NCBI RefSeq assembly: GCF_004521985.1
Contig: NZ_SBHZ01000001.1
Span: 62,001 to 126,000 of the forward strand
Direction: 5' to 3'
DNA: 64,000 nt
Source: Ectopseudomonas khazarica
GTDB lineage: Bacteria > Pseudomonadota > Gammaproteobacteria > Pseudomonadales > Pseudomonadaceae
Below the pieces are notes generated by a model. That model was not told the DNA's origin and did not search any database. It saw nothing but the letters and a program-made list of their open reading frames with translations. Positions 54,295 to 62,933 of this stretch are shown piece after piece; the stretch's first letter is position 1; each line of letters begins with the position of its first letter. Made by a program: the position numbers and the translations under genes.

Positions 54295-55395
54295 TCAGTT
54301 GGGCCGGGGATACAGCGGCTTGAGGTCGCCGCCTACCTGGCTGTAGTGGTTGATCTCCTCGCCGTGTGCCTGGTACAGGCGGCGGCCCCACTGGTGTTGC
54401 GGATAGCGGTTGAGGAACGGAAGCAGCCAGACCATCTTGTGCGGGCCGACATCGGCCTGGCGTTCGCTCAGTTCGGCGACGGTCCCGGGCTCCAGCACGG
54501 CGCGAGCGGCGAAGTTGGCCAGGCCGGCGAGCTGGCTGCGCTCCTGTTCGCTGAGCGGGCGACCGTTGAATTCCGAGGCCTCGACCAGCAGCATCAACGG
54601 CACCAGCGCGTAATGGCTGTAGTCGGCGGCCAGGCGTCCTCTGGCGACTTCCAGTGGCAGGTACTCATAGTCCCCCTTACCTTGGGCGAGCTGGCTGAAC
54701 GCCCGGCGCAGGGCGACGTCTGCCCAGGCCAGGCCCTTGTCGTCATCGAGCAACATGGCGGTGGCAGCGACGGCCCACGCCGCCCAGTAGTCGTGGTTGT
54801 TGAAGTAGATGCCGCTGTCGTGGCGACGAGGCTCGTATTCGGCGACCACCTTGGCGGACAGCTGTTGCAGCCAGCGCGTCTGCACGGGGCTCAACCGATA
54901 GCGCTGGTCACTCAGCGCCTGCACCTTGAGCAGGGTCGAGGCGATGGCGGCGAGGGCCCACTTGCGCGAGGCCACGCCGGTCTTGCTGGCGTCATCGCTG
55001 AGCAGGGCCGAGCGGCTGCCCCAGGCGTCGAGCCACTGGTCCAGGCAGGCCAGGGCGATGTTGGCCTCGTTGGCCTTTTGCGTGCGCTGGAACACCTGGG
55101 CGGCCTTGATCAGGCCACCGATATAGCCCTGCACCTGCTTGCGGATGCGCTGCGTGTCCTTGCTCTGCCGGGCGACCAGGCGGCTCTTGCTGGGGTCGCG
55201 CTGGTCGTACTTGCTGTCCAGCTGCAAGTGGCCGGTGTAGGCGGCTGGCGGCGTCTTCGGGCAGCGCTCCTGGCGATAGTCGCCGACCAGGCGTGACGCT
55301 GCCGTCGACTGTGGCGCCCAGATCGACTGGGCCGCGTTGGCGCCCAGCGAGGCGCAGAGCAGCAGCAGGGCCGTCAGGCGGGTGCTCACAGGCAT
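54295..55395 (-). CDS. algL: AlgL-like mannuronate lyase (PL5)
   Basis: 366 residues with a signal peptide ending LGANA. The catalytic block NNHDYWAAWAV (about 195-205; NNHSYWAAWAV in P. aeruginosa AlgL) and SDQRYRLSPVQTRWLQQL, plus WLLPFLNRYP near the C-terminus, identify PL5. It is a periplasmic lyase that clears misdirected polymer during export. It overlaps algX by 10 bases. Confidence 0.9.
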   Translation of the reverse strand: MPVSTRLTALLLLCASLGANAAQSIWAPQSTAASRLVGDYRQERCPKTPPAAYTGHLQLDSKYDQRDPSKSRLVARQSKDTQRIRKQVQGYIGGLIKAAQVFQRTQKANEANIALACLDQWLDAWGSRSALLSDDASKTGVASRKWALAAIASTLLKVQALSDQRYRLSPVQTRWLQQLSAKVVAEYEPRRHDSGIYFNNHDYWAAWAVAATAMLLDDDKGLAWADVALRRAFSQLAQGKGDYEYLPLEVARGRLAADYSHYALVPLMLLVEASEFNGRPLSEQERSQLAGLANFAARAVLEPGTVAELSERQADVGPHKMVWLLPFLNRYPQHQWGRRLYQAHGEEINHYSQVGGDLKPLYPRPN

Positions 55396-56804
55396 AGCTT
55401 GGTCTCGATCTTGAAGGGCTGCTCGACGGTCTGCGTGGGTTCGAGCAGCACCGACAGCAGGTTGGCGTCGCGGAATTCCGGCGCACGGCTCAGTTCGAGG
55501 TAGTACTGCCCGCCCGTGACGATGGCTTCACGGCGGAACCACACCTTGTCGCGGGTGCCGTTGTCGTAATAGGTGATGATGTAGAAGTTCTTGATGTTGG
55601 GATCGCTGATGCGGATGTCGAGCACGGCGTCGCGGCCCTTGAGGTTCTGACGCGCCGTCCCCGTGTTGCTGAGCAGCTCGAGGCGGTCGTTGAGACCCAT
55701 GCCCGGTCGTTCCAGCTGGGCCTGCAGCACGCTGTCGCTGGCCTTGCAGCCGCCGTTCACGGCGGGGATCAGCTGGCGGTAGGTCAGCTCACCGTCCAGC
55801 CGGTAGTTGGCCGGCAGCTCCCAGATGATCAGTTTCGGTGCCTTGTCCGGCGAGTAGTTGCTCGACTGCAGGTATTCCAGCAGCGAGCCGTCCTGGCCGG
55901 CGCCCGGTAGTGCGTAGTTGATCAGGTCGGTGCTCAGGTACTGCTTGAGGAATCCGTCGAAGTTGAACTGCTTGGTCTCATCCTCGCGGGCGGCGGAGTT
56001 ACTGGTCCCTACCAGCACCACCTCGGGGTCGGGCTGTTCTTCGAACAGCAGTGCGGCGTCGTTGCTCTCCGGCACGGTCTGGTAACCGGGCACGAACTGG
56101 TAGCCGAAGTGGTTGCCGCAGATCGCCGCCAGGCCAAGGTTGAGCGTGCCGTCCTTGTACAGCGTCAGGGTCTGCTCGGTGACATAGCCCTTGCGCGGCA
56201 GTTGCGCATAGACCGGGCTCTGGCGAATGGCCTCGGCCGTGAGGCGGGCAGTGGCCTCTGCGCCTACCGGGGTCCAGTGGTGGTCGCGGCGGAAGAAGAA
56301 GTCCTTGGGCGGATTCTCCACCAGGGTCATGATGTCGGGGACGATGGCGCCGGCGTCGCGCATCTGCTGCAGGAACCGGCGCAGGCTGCCGCTGGCTTTC
56401 TGGTAGTCGAAACCATGCGCCTGCCCGGGCAGCAGCTGGGCGCGGTGCATCAGCCCTCGGGTCGGTTGCACGGCTACCGCGACCTGCGTGCCGTGCCTGG
56501 CGAAGGCCTGCATCAGGCGTGCGAACTCCGGCTGCGCAGCCGCTGGAATGCCGAAGTCATTGGTCAGGTCGACTTCCGAACGGAACAGCCAGCGATCCTT
56601 ACCAGGCACGATCTGCTTGAGCGCCTTCATGTTGCCCTCGGCGTATTCCTCGGGGGCGCTGAGGCGCGGGCAGATCAGGCATTGCAGGTCCTGGCACTCT
56701 TCGGCCTGCTCGGCCTGTGCCGCGGCAGGCGTGGCGCAAGCGCCGGCGGCGATCAGGCTGCCGACCGCCAGTAGTAGAGGGTGCTTCATGCGTTTGCAGG
56801 TCAT
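55386..56804 (-). CDS. algX: AlgX-like alginate O-acetyltransferase
   Basis: 472 residues from ATG 56804; ATG 56789 is the alternative. It has a signal peptide and then an SGNH-like domain with Asp174 and His176 (RRDHHWTP) and the nucleophile Ser268 in VGTSNSA, at practically the same numbers as P. aeruginosa AlgX; the C-terminal carbohydrate-binding module ends KIETKLC. It acetylates the polymer in the periplasm. Compared with the canonical protein it has an insertion after GTSNS (AAREDETKQFNFDGFL). Confidence 0.9.
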   Translation of the reverse strand: MTCKRMKHPLLLAVGSLIAAGACATPAAAQAEQAEECQDLQCLICPRLSAPEEYAEGNMKALKQIVPGKDRWLFRSEVDLTNDFGIPAAAQPEFARLMQAFARHGTQVAVAVQPTRGLMHRAQLLPGQAHGFDYQKASGSLRRFLQQMRDAGAIVPDIMTLVENPPKDFFFRRDHHWTPVGAEATARLTAEAIRQSPVYAQLPRKGYVTEQTLTLYKDGTLNLGLAAICGNHFGYQFVPGYQTVPESNDAALLFEEQPDPEVVLVGTSNSAAREDETKQFNFDGFLKQYLSTDLINYALPGAGQDGSLLEYLQSSNYSPDKAPKLIIWELPANYRLDGELTYRQLIPAVNGGCKASDSVLQAQLERPGMGLNDRLELLSNTGTARQNLKGRDAVLDIRISDPNIKNFYIITYYDNGTRDKVWFRREAIVTGGQYYLELSRAPEFRDANLLSVLLEPTQTVEQPFKIETKLCL

Positions 56805-56838
56805 CGTCCGCTCACTTGTTTGGCCGGGCCGTCGGGAG

Positions 56839-57480
56839 TCATTCCGTCGGGTCGATGCTGTTCGCCAGGGTAATCGCGCGGAAGCCGCTGCCTGCCGGGA
56901 GCAGGGCGTAGCTGTAGGAGCGGCCCTTCTTCAGGAACAGCTCGTCGAAGTCGACCAGCCTGGCGTCACCGGCGTAGGCGGCGAAGGCGATCTTCAGCTC
57001 GTTGACCATGCGGCTGCCGGTCTGGTCGTGTTCGATCATGTCGACCACCACATGCTGGCCGTCGAGGGTCTTCAGTGCCGCCGGCTTGGCGGTGAAGTTG
57101 TAGAACGCGATCTGCGCCTTGCGCGGCTCGTTGACGAACTGGTCGGCGATCAGCTGCAGCTGGCCGTCGCGATAGAGCACCGTGCTGGCGGTATTGGCCT
57201 TGAGTTCACGCTCCAGCACCTGGCCGGCAACCGTGATGCGTTGCACGCCGGGAGTGACGAAACGGTAGCCGCCGAATTGCCCACCGGTGACGGACTGGGG
57301 CTTGTTCTTGCCGCTGAGCGTGACCTCGACGTTGCTGTCGCTGAGGTTCAGTACCCGCACGAAGGCCGAGTTGGCCGGGGCGACCGGGTCATAGAGGTCG
57401 GCATTGCTGTCCTGGGCGGCCTGGGCGCAAGCACTGCCGAGCAGCAGCAGGGTCATGACGCGGAGAATGAGGGCGGGCAT
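56839..57480 (-). CDS. algF: AlgF-like alginate acetylation protein
   Basis: 213 residues from ATG 57480; the frame runs on to 57702 inside algJ. It has a signal peptide (LLLLGSACAQA) and two beta-rich domains (LYDPVAPANSAFVRVLNLSDSNVEVTLSGK), matching the length and opening of AlgF, the periplasmic protein that links AlgJ and AlgX. It lies between algJ and algX. Confidence 0.9.
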   Translation of the reverse strand: MPALILRVMTLLLLGSACAQAAQDSNADLYDPVAPANSAFVRVLNLSDSNVEVTLSGKNKPQSVTGGQFGGYRFVTPGVQRITVAGQVLERELKANTASTVLYRDGQLQLIADQFVNEPRKAQIAFYNFTAKPAALKTLDGQHVVVDMIEHDQTGSRMVNELKIAFAAYAGDARLVDFDELFLKKGRSYSYALLPAGSGFRAITLANSIDPTE

Positions 57481-57506
57481 AGGGGTACCTCTGGCTGGTG
57501 GAGATG

Positions 57507-58583
57507 TCAGGGAGAAGGGATCTGGCGTTGGGCGAGGAGGGTGCGCACGGGGAACTCCCAGATCACCGTCTGCACCTCGTCGCCACTGGCGGCAGGGCCG
57601 GCCAGGAACTCGTTCATGGACTGGAATGGACCGCGCGCTACCAGGGCGACGGTCACCAGGTCGCGCTGCAGCGCCTGCTTGAGGAAGCCGGCGAAGTTCC
57701 AATCGTCGATACGCGTGTAGCTGGTGCCCACCAGCGCCAGGGAAATGGCCTCGTCGCCGAACAGGCTGGCGCCGAGGCCGCCGCTGTCGTGCTTGAGGGT
57801 TTCATGGAGCTGGATGTACACCGGTTCGAAGTAGCTGGGCGCCAGCCTGGGGTCGAATTTCAGGTAGTTGAGCAGGTCACCGGTGATCTGCTTTTCGCCG
57901 GCGGCCTGGGTGATGTAGGGCGTGTCGCCGCGCAGCTGAGGGAACTGTCGGGCCAGGGTCTGCGCCGCCAGCTCGGCCCCCTTCGGGCTCCAGTGAGTGT
58001 CGTTGCGCAGGAACAGCGGCTCGGCGGCGGCGACGTCCTGGTACGCGCTGCGCAGGTCGACCGTGTCGATACCGCGCTCGGCCAGGCGCTGGCTGAACTG
58101 CTGGTAGAGGCTGCTGATTCGCTCGGCCGGCGCGTAGCTCGAGTGCTCGGCGTAGGTGTCGAGCTTCATCGGCACCGGCAGCATGATCAGCTGCTTGCCC
58201 TGCTGCGCCAGTTGCGCGTGGACCTTGTCGATCAGCGCCAGTTGCTTGTCCAGGTTCTGCTCCAGGTCGCTGGGCAGCAGGTACTCCTGGTTGGTGAACA
58301 GCCAGCCATCGCGGCCCAGCACCACGCCGCTGGCCCCTTCGCGGAAGATCGCCTGCTGGATGTTCGCCCACAGCTCCACGGACGGGTCGCGCAGAAACAG
58401 GCGCTTGTCGTAGAACTGCTCGAACTTGCGCACCAGCTTGCCGTCGAGAAACAGCGACAGGGCCTGGGTCTGGGTGCTGGAGAACGCGAGCACCGCAGGC
58501 AGCGAGTACAGAAACATGCCGCACAGCAGAACGCAGAACAGGATGCCGTTGATCTTGCTGGCCGAACTCATCACCGGAAACAT
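57507..58583 (-). CDS. algJ: AlgJ-like alginate O-acetyltransferase
   Basis: 358 residues, an N-terminal membrane anchor (about 12-33) and a periplasmic SGNH-like domain with Asp195 and His197 (RNDTHWSP) and Ser288 in VGTSYTRIDDWNF. It takes acetyl groups from AlgI for transfer to the polymer. The start codon lies 10 bases after the algI stop. Confidence 0.92.
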   Translation of the reverse strand: MFPVMSSASKINGILFCVLLCGMFLYSLPAVLAFSSTQTQALSLFLDGKLVRKFEQFYDKRLFLRDPSVELWANIQQAIFREGASGVVLGRDGWLFTNQEYLLPSDLEQNLDKQLALIDKVHAQLAQQGKQLIMLPVPMKLDTYAEHSSYAPAERISSLYQQFSQRLAERGIDTVDLRSAYQDVAAAEPLFLRNDTHWSPKGAELAAQTLARQFPQLRGDTPYITQAAGEKQITGDLLNYLKFDPRLAPSYFEPVYIQLHETLKHDSGGLGASLFGDEAISLALVGTSYTRIDDWNFAGFLKQALQRDLVTVALVARGPFQSMNEFLAGPAASGDEVQTVIWEFPVRTLLAQRQIPSP

Positions 58584-58593
58584 GTCGGCAACC

Positions 58594-60024
58594 TCAGAAC
58601 TGGAAGTACAGGAAGGGGGAGAAGGAATTCGCCGCCAGGCGGGTGAGCGTCAGCAGGAAGCCGAGCCACAGCAGGAGCATGCCGACGCCGCTGACGTGCT
58701 GCATGAAGTACGCCTGCTGGCCGGCGCTGGCGTAGTAGCGGATGTTGATCGAGCCGGCGACGACGATCCACAGCAGGGCGATCAGGGTGAAGGTCATGGT
58801 CATGGCCGAGGTGCCGAACCAGTAGAGGTCCAGCGAGCCGAAGCCGTTGAGGCCGATCAGCGCCTTGTAGATCTGCAGGGCGTGGGGCAGGGCGCCGGTG
58901 AAGAACAACGGCATGCAGGACGCCAGGACGAACATGCAGCGTGCGTTGCGCCAGAAGTTGTAGGGCGTGTTGATCTTGGTGGCGATGCCCAGCCGGCGCT
59001 CGATGACCATGGCGATGCCGAAGAACAGGCCCCAGAAGATGAAGGCGAAGCTGGGGCCGTGCCACAGGCCGGACAGCATCATGGTGATGACCAGGCCGAC
59101 GAGCATGCCGACCAGGCGCTTGCGCACCAGCGGCATGTACACGTAGTCGCGCAGGAAGTCGGCCAGGGTCATGTGCCAGCGCTGCCAGAACTCGGTGATG
59201 CTCTGCGCGATGTAGGGTTGGTTGAAGTTCTCCGCGAAACGGAAGCCCATCATCATGCCCAGGCCGATGGCCATGTCGCTGTAGCCGGAGAAGTCGAAGT
59301 ACAGCTGCAGCGCGGAGACCAGCAGGCCGAACCAGGCGTCCGCCATCTGCAGTTCGCCACCGCCGATGAACAGCGTGTTCATCGGCGCCAGGGAGTCGGC
59401 GATCAGCACCTTCTTGATGAAACCGAGCATGAAGCGGCAGGCGCCCAGGGAAAACAGTTCCAGCGAGTGACTACGGTTCTTCAGCTGCTTGTCGATCAGG
59501 CTGTAGCGCAGGATCGGCCCGGCGATCAGCTGCGGGAACAGGGCGATGTAGGCGGCGAAATCGACGAAGCGATCGGTGGGCTCCGCGTTGCGCCGGTAGA
59601 TGTCGACGATGTAGCTCAGGGCCTGGAACACATAGAAGGAAATGCCCAGCGGCAGGATGATGTGTTCCAGGGTGAAGGTATTGATACCCAGCGGCTCGAG
59701 TACCGCGACCAGCACGTCGGCACCGAAGTTGGCGTACTTGAAGTAGCCGAGGGTGGCCAGGTTGCCGACCACGCCGACGCTCAGCAGGCGAAAGGCGATC
59801 TGCTTCTCGCCGGCATCGATTCGTGCCTTGATGCGCAGGCCGAACCAGTAGTTCCAGTAGGAAATGGCGACGAACAACAGCAGGAAGTCGGGCCGCCACC
59901 AGGCGTAGAACAGGTAGCTGCCGAGCACGATCACGTAGGAGCGCCAGTGATCCCTGGCCAGGTAATAGCAGAGCAGGAAGACCGGCAGGAACAGGAACAG
60001 GAAGACATTGGAGGCGAAGATCAT
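58594..60024 (-). CDS. algI: AlgI-like membrane-bound O-acyltransferase
   Basis: 476 residues, multi-helix MBOAT protein. The essential His322 is in SGLWHGPSFAFIFWG, the same number as in P. aeruginosa AlgI, and YFDFSGYSDMAIGLGMMMGFRFAENFNQPY with FWQRWHMTLADFLRDYVYMPL are family blocks. It moves acetyl groups across the inner membrane. In the usual alginate operon it follows algL; here it directly follows algE. Confidence 0.96.
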   Translation of the reverse strand: MIFASNVFLFLFLPVFLLCYYLARDHWRSYVIVLGSYLFYAWWRPDFLLLFVAISYWNYWFGLRIKARIDAGEKQIAFRLLSVGVVGNLATLGYFKYANFGADVLVAVLEPLGINTFTLEHIILPLGISFYVFQALSYIVDIYRRNAEPTDRFVDFAAYIALFPQLIAGPILRYSLIDKQLKNRSHSLELFSLGACRFMLGFIKKVLIADSLAPMNTLFIGGGELQMADAWFGLLVSALQLYFDFSGYSDMAIGLGMMMGFRFAENFNQPYIAQSITEFWQRWHMTLADFLRDYVYMPLVRKRLVGMLVGLVITMMLSGLWHGPSFAFIFWGLFFGIAMVIERRLGIATKINTPYNFWRNARCMFVLASCMPLFFTGALPHALQIYKALIGLNGFGSLDLYWFGTSAMTMTFTLIALLWIVVAGSINIRYYASAGQQAYFMQHVSGVGMLLLWLGFLLTLTRLAANSFSPFLYFQF

Positions 60025-60041
60025 GCTGGCGCTGCTCTCGG

Positions 60042-61454
60042 TCAGTAGGTCAGGGTGATGCCCAGCGTCACCTGGTAGTCGTCGCCGATCTCCAGTGCGC
60101 TACCGGCCCTGAAGTAGCTCAGGCTGGTCAGGGTGTTGAGCTGGATGCGCTTGCCGTCGTAGGCCAGCGGGAACATGCGCCAGTAGTGATTGATGTCCAG
60201 CACCTGGCCCAGGTGCGACGACCCGCTGTCGCGCACCAGGCCGTCGGTGGTGGTGCGCAGTGGCAGCTGCGCGGAGGCATTGCGCAGGCGCAGATCGCTC
60301 AGGCGCATGTCCAGCTGGCTGCGGTCGGTCGGCTGGGTTTCCAGGCTGATGCCATAGAACGCCAGGTTGCTCAGGTTGACGCTGACCAGGTTGCTGACCA
60401 GGCGGCTGCTGTAGCTGAAGGGGTCGTTGCGCCGGTCCGACTGGATGCGGTTGAGGCTGAAGCCGTCGTTGCCGCTGTCGTCCGGGCGGTCGGTGAGACC
60501 GGCGCTGAGGCCGACGCGCGGGGTCCAGGGCAGGCTCTCGAAACGCTTGCCGACATCGCCGACCAGCGCCCAGCCGCGCTTGTCGCTGCGCTCACGCTGG
60601 CCGTTGGCCTGGGTGATGTCCTGCTTGCCGTCGAGCCGCACGGCTTCCAGCTGGTAGTCGCTGACCAGCGAGGTCAGCTGGCGCGTGTCGCCGCGCAGGA
60701 AGATGCCGTAGCGCAGGCCGTCGAAGTCCTGGCGATCATCCACCGAGCTGCCCGAGTGATCGTCCTCGTGCAGCAGGCGCGCGCCGATCCAGTGATCGGC
60801 ATGCCAGCGCCAGGCGTACTCGGCCATCAGGTAGCGGATGTTCTTGTCGCGCGGGTCGAGGCGATTGTCGTCGGAGTTGTAGTAGTAGAACTTCTCGGCG
60901 ACGGCGACGAAGCCGCTGGCGAAGCTGTCGTTGTAGTCCAGGCGCAGGGCTTCGATGCTGTCGTCCCACCAGATGCCGAAGCGATCACTGAAGCGCTGGC
61001 GGCCGAAGGTGGCGGAGAAGCGCGGGTCGTCGCCGAGCAGGTTGCGGCGTGCGTAGAACTCGCGGGCCTCGCTGTAGGCATGACGGCGCCGGCTCAGGTT
61101 CTCGTCGCTGCCCTCGGTGTTCTGCAGGGCGTTCGGGTCGGTGTCGTAGTTGAGCCACAGGCGACCGAAGAGCTCCCACCTGGCCCAGCGCTGCTCGGGC
61201 GAGTACCAGCGGTAGGAGGGCTCGTAGCGCAGGCTGAAGAAGGTGCGGCGATCCTCGCCGAGGCGGGTCTCGTCGGGGCCATAGCCGGTGCGCATGAACA
61301 GCTTGTGGGTCAGCAGCGAGGTGACCGGTTCGAGCTCGGGCGACAGGCTGTCGGCCTCGGCCGCCGGGTTGTCGAACTCATCGGCCTGCGCCAGGAACGG
61401 GGGCAGGCAAGCGAGCACCAGGGCGGCGCAGCGCAGGGCGTTGGGGCGGATCAC
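60042..61454 (-). CDS. algE: AlgE-like alginate export porin
   Basis: 470 residues, GTG start at 61454 overlapping the algK stop (GTGA). It has a signal peptide (CLPPFLAQA-DEFDNP) and then an 18-strand-type barrel with family blocks FSLRYEPSYRWYSPEQRWARWELFGRLW, RRNLLGDDPRFSATFGRQRFSDRFGIWWDDSIEALR and DINHYWRMFPLAYDGKRIQLNT, ending in an aromatic residue. It is the outer-membrane exit for the polymer, working with AlgK. Confidence 0.92.
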   Translation of the reverse strand: MIRPNALRCAALVLACLPPFLAQADEFDNPAAEADSLSPELEPVTSLLTHKLFMRTGYGPDETRLGEDRRTFFSLRYEPSYRWYSPEQRWARWELFGRLWLNYDTDPNALQNTEGSDENLSRRRHAYSEAREFYARRNLLGDDPRFSATFGRQRFSDRFGIWWDDSIEALRLDYNDSFASGFVAVAEKFYYYNSDDNRLDPRDKNIRYLMAEYAWRWHADHWIGARLLHEDDHSGSSVDDRQDFDGLRYGIFLRGDTRQLTSLVSDYQLEAVRLDGKQDITQANGQRERSDKRGWALVGDVGKRFESLPWTPRVGLSAGLTDRPDDSGNDGFSLNRIQSDRRNDPFSYSSRLVSNLVSVNLSNLAFYGISLETQPTDRSQLDMRLSDLRLRNASAQLPLRTTTDGLVRDSGSSHLGQVLDINHYWRMFPLAYDGKRIQLNTLTSLSYFRAGSALEIGDDYQVTLGITLTY

Positions 61455-62926
61455 AGGGCGAACTCCTCGATGAGACGGTTGCCATCACGGGTGGCGGCGG
61501 TGCGTTGCTCGGGCGTCAGCCTGGAGCCCAGCGCCTGCGTCAGCGCTGCTGCGCGTTGATCGCCCAGTTCCTGAGCGGCGAAGGCGAAGGTGTAGGCCTT
61601 GGCGTTGTCGCGGCAGATGGCGCGGCCATAGGTGTAGAGGCGGGCAATGCGCATCAGGGCGTTGATCGAGCCGGCCCTGGCTTCCTGCAGGTACAGCGCC
61701 AGGGCCCGTTCCTGATCGGGCTCGTCCAGGACGCCCTGGTTGTACATGTCGCCTTCGAGCAGCGTGGCTTCGGGGTAGTGCTCGGCTTGCAGCTCGGCGA
61801 TCAGGCGCTGGCTCAGGTGCGGATCGAGGGTGCGCCACAGCACCATGTGCAGCCTGGCGCGCAGGGCCTTGATGTGTTGCGGGGTGATGGGCTGCTCACG
61901 CTCGGCCATGCTCAGGCTGAGGTTCTGCCCCTGGCGCTGTTCCAGGCGCTGGACCAGGTCCACCACCGGCTCCGGGCCGTAGCGATCCGGGGCGGTCATG
62001 AGGAAGTTGGCCTTGCTCACCATCGCCGGGCCGAAGTCACGGGCGATGGCGTTGTCCAGCCACTGCAGCACCTCGCGGTCGAGCTGTTCGATGAGGCTGG
62101 CGTGCGCCTGGGCCTTCAGCTCGCGGGCCTGTTTCTCCTCGTCGGTCTGCGCACGCGACAGCGGGCGGCTGTTGTTGTAGGCGCTGATCTCGGCGTTGCG
62201 CACCTCGGTCAGTTGCTGGGCGATGCGCTGCACCAGGTCGACCGGCAGGGTGGCCATGCGCGGCGCCAGTTGCTCGGCGAACGCGCGGAAACGTTGGTTG
62301 CGCGCCTCGCCGAGAAAATCGTAGTAGCGGTACACGGCGCGCGGGTCGCTTTCCACCGCCAGGCGGAACCATCTGTCCGCAGACTCGGTGTCACCGGCAC
62401 GGGCCGCCGCGACGGCGCGGTAGAGCGGGGCGTGGCAATACACCAGACAGGCGCGGTCATAGAGGTCGATCAACTGCGTGACTTGTGCCGCGTCGAACAG
62501 CTCGGGAAAGACCAGGAACACTTCCAGGCGGGTGTCGACGCTGATGAAGTCGCGCCCGGCCTTGAAACGCTGCAGCGCCTGCTCCATGTAGGCGCGGTTG
62601 GCCTGTTGCCAGCGCGGCTTGTAGTCCACCAGGCGCGCCAGTGGCACCAGTGCGCCGATATCGCCGCGGCCCTCGGCGAAGGCCTGCTTGAACAGTTCGA
62701 TGGCGCGTGCGGTGTTTGCCGGGCTGCGGCTTGCCAGCACTTCGCCGAGCAGTCGCGTCGCGCCCAGGTCGCCACGGGCGGCCAGGGCACGCAGGTCCTC
62801 CTCCACTGGCGCCAGGTTGTCCTGGAACAGCGCGTAGCGAATCTGTTCGAGGCTGCGGGCCGCCTGCGCCGGTCCGGCGATGGCCAGGGACAGGGCAGTG
62901 GTGCACAGGAGCGATCTGAGCGACAT
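61451..62926 (-). CDS. algK: AlgK-like TPR/Sel1 protein without lipobox
   Basis: 491 residues of helical repeats (GDLGATRLLGEVLASRSPANTARAIELFKQAFAEG; ALFLQEA-type Sel1 units near 420-450, ARAGSINALMRIARLYTYGRAICRDNAKAYTFAFAAQELGDQRA). Its place between alg44 and algE and its C-terminal repeats fit AlgK, the scaffold that positions AlgE. Canonical AlgK is an outer-membrane lipoprotein; this one has a plain signal peptide (IAGPAQA-ARS) with no Cys at the cleavage site, so it is probably soluble in the periplasm. Confidence 0.78.
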   Translation of the reverse strand: MSLRSLLCTTALSLAIAGPAQAARSLEQIRYALFQDNLAPVEEDLRALAARGDLGATRLLGEVLASRSPANTARAIELFKQAFAEGRGDIGALVPLARLVDYKPRWQQANRAYMEQALQRFKAGRDFISVDTRLEVFLVFPELFDAAQVTQLIDLYDRACLVYCHAPLYRAVAAARAGDTESADRWFRLAVESDPRAVYRYYDFLGEARNQRFRAFAEQLAPRMATLPVDLVQRIAQQLTEVRNAEISAYNNSRPLSRAQTDEEKQARELKAQAHASLIEQLDREVLQWLDNAIARDFGPAMVSKANFLMTAPDRYGPEPVVDLVQRLEQRQGQNLSLSMAEREQPITPQHIKALRARLHMVLWRTLDPHLSQRLIAELQAEHYPEATLLEGDMYNQGVLDEPDQERALALYLQEARAGSINALMRIARLYTYGRAICRDNAKAYTFAFAAQELGDQRAAALTQALGSRLTPEQRTAATRDGNRLIEEFAL

Positions 62927-62933
62927 GGTGACC

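Noticed and set aside
53885..54391. Alternative minus-strand frame overlapping the algG-like and algL genes
   Set aside because: Arg/Pro/Gly-rich shadow of two genes with clear signal peptides and family blocks.
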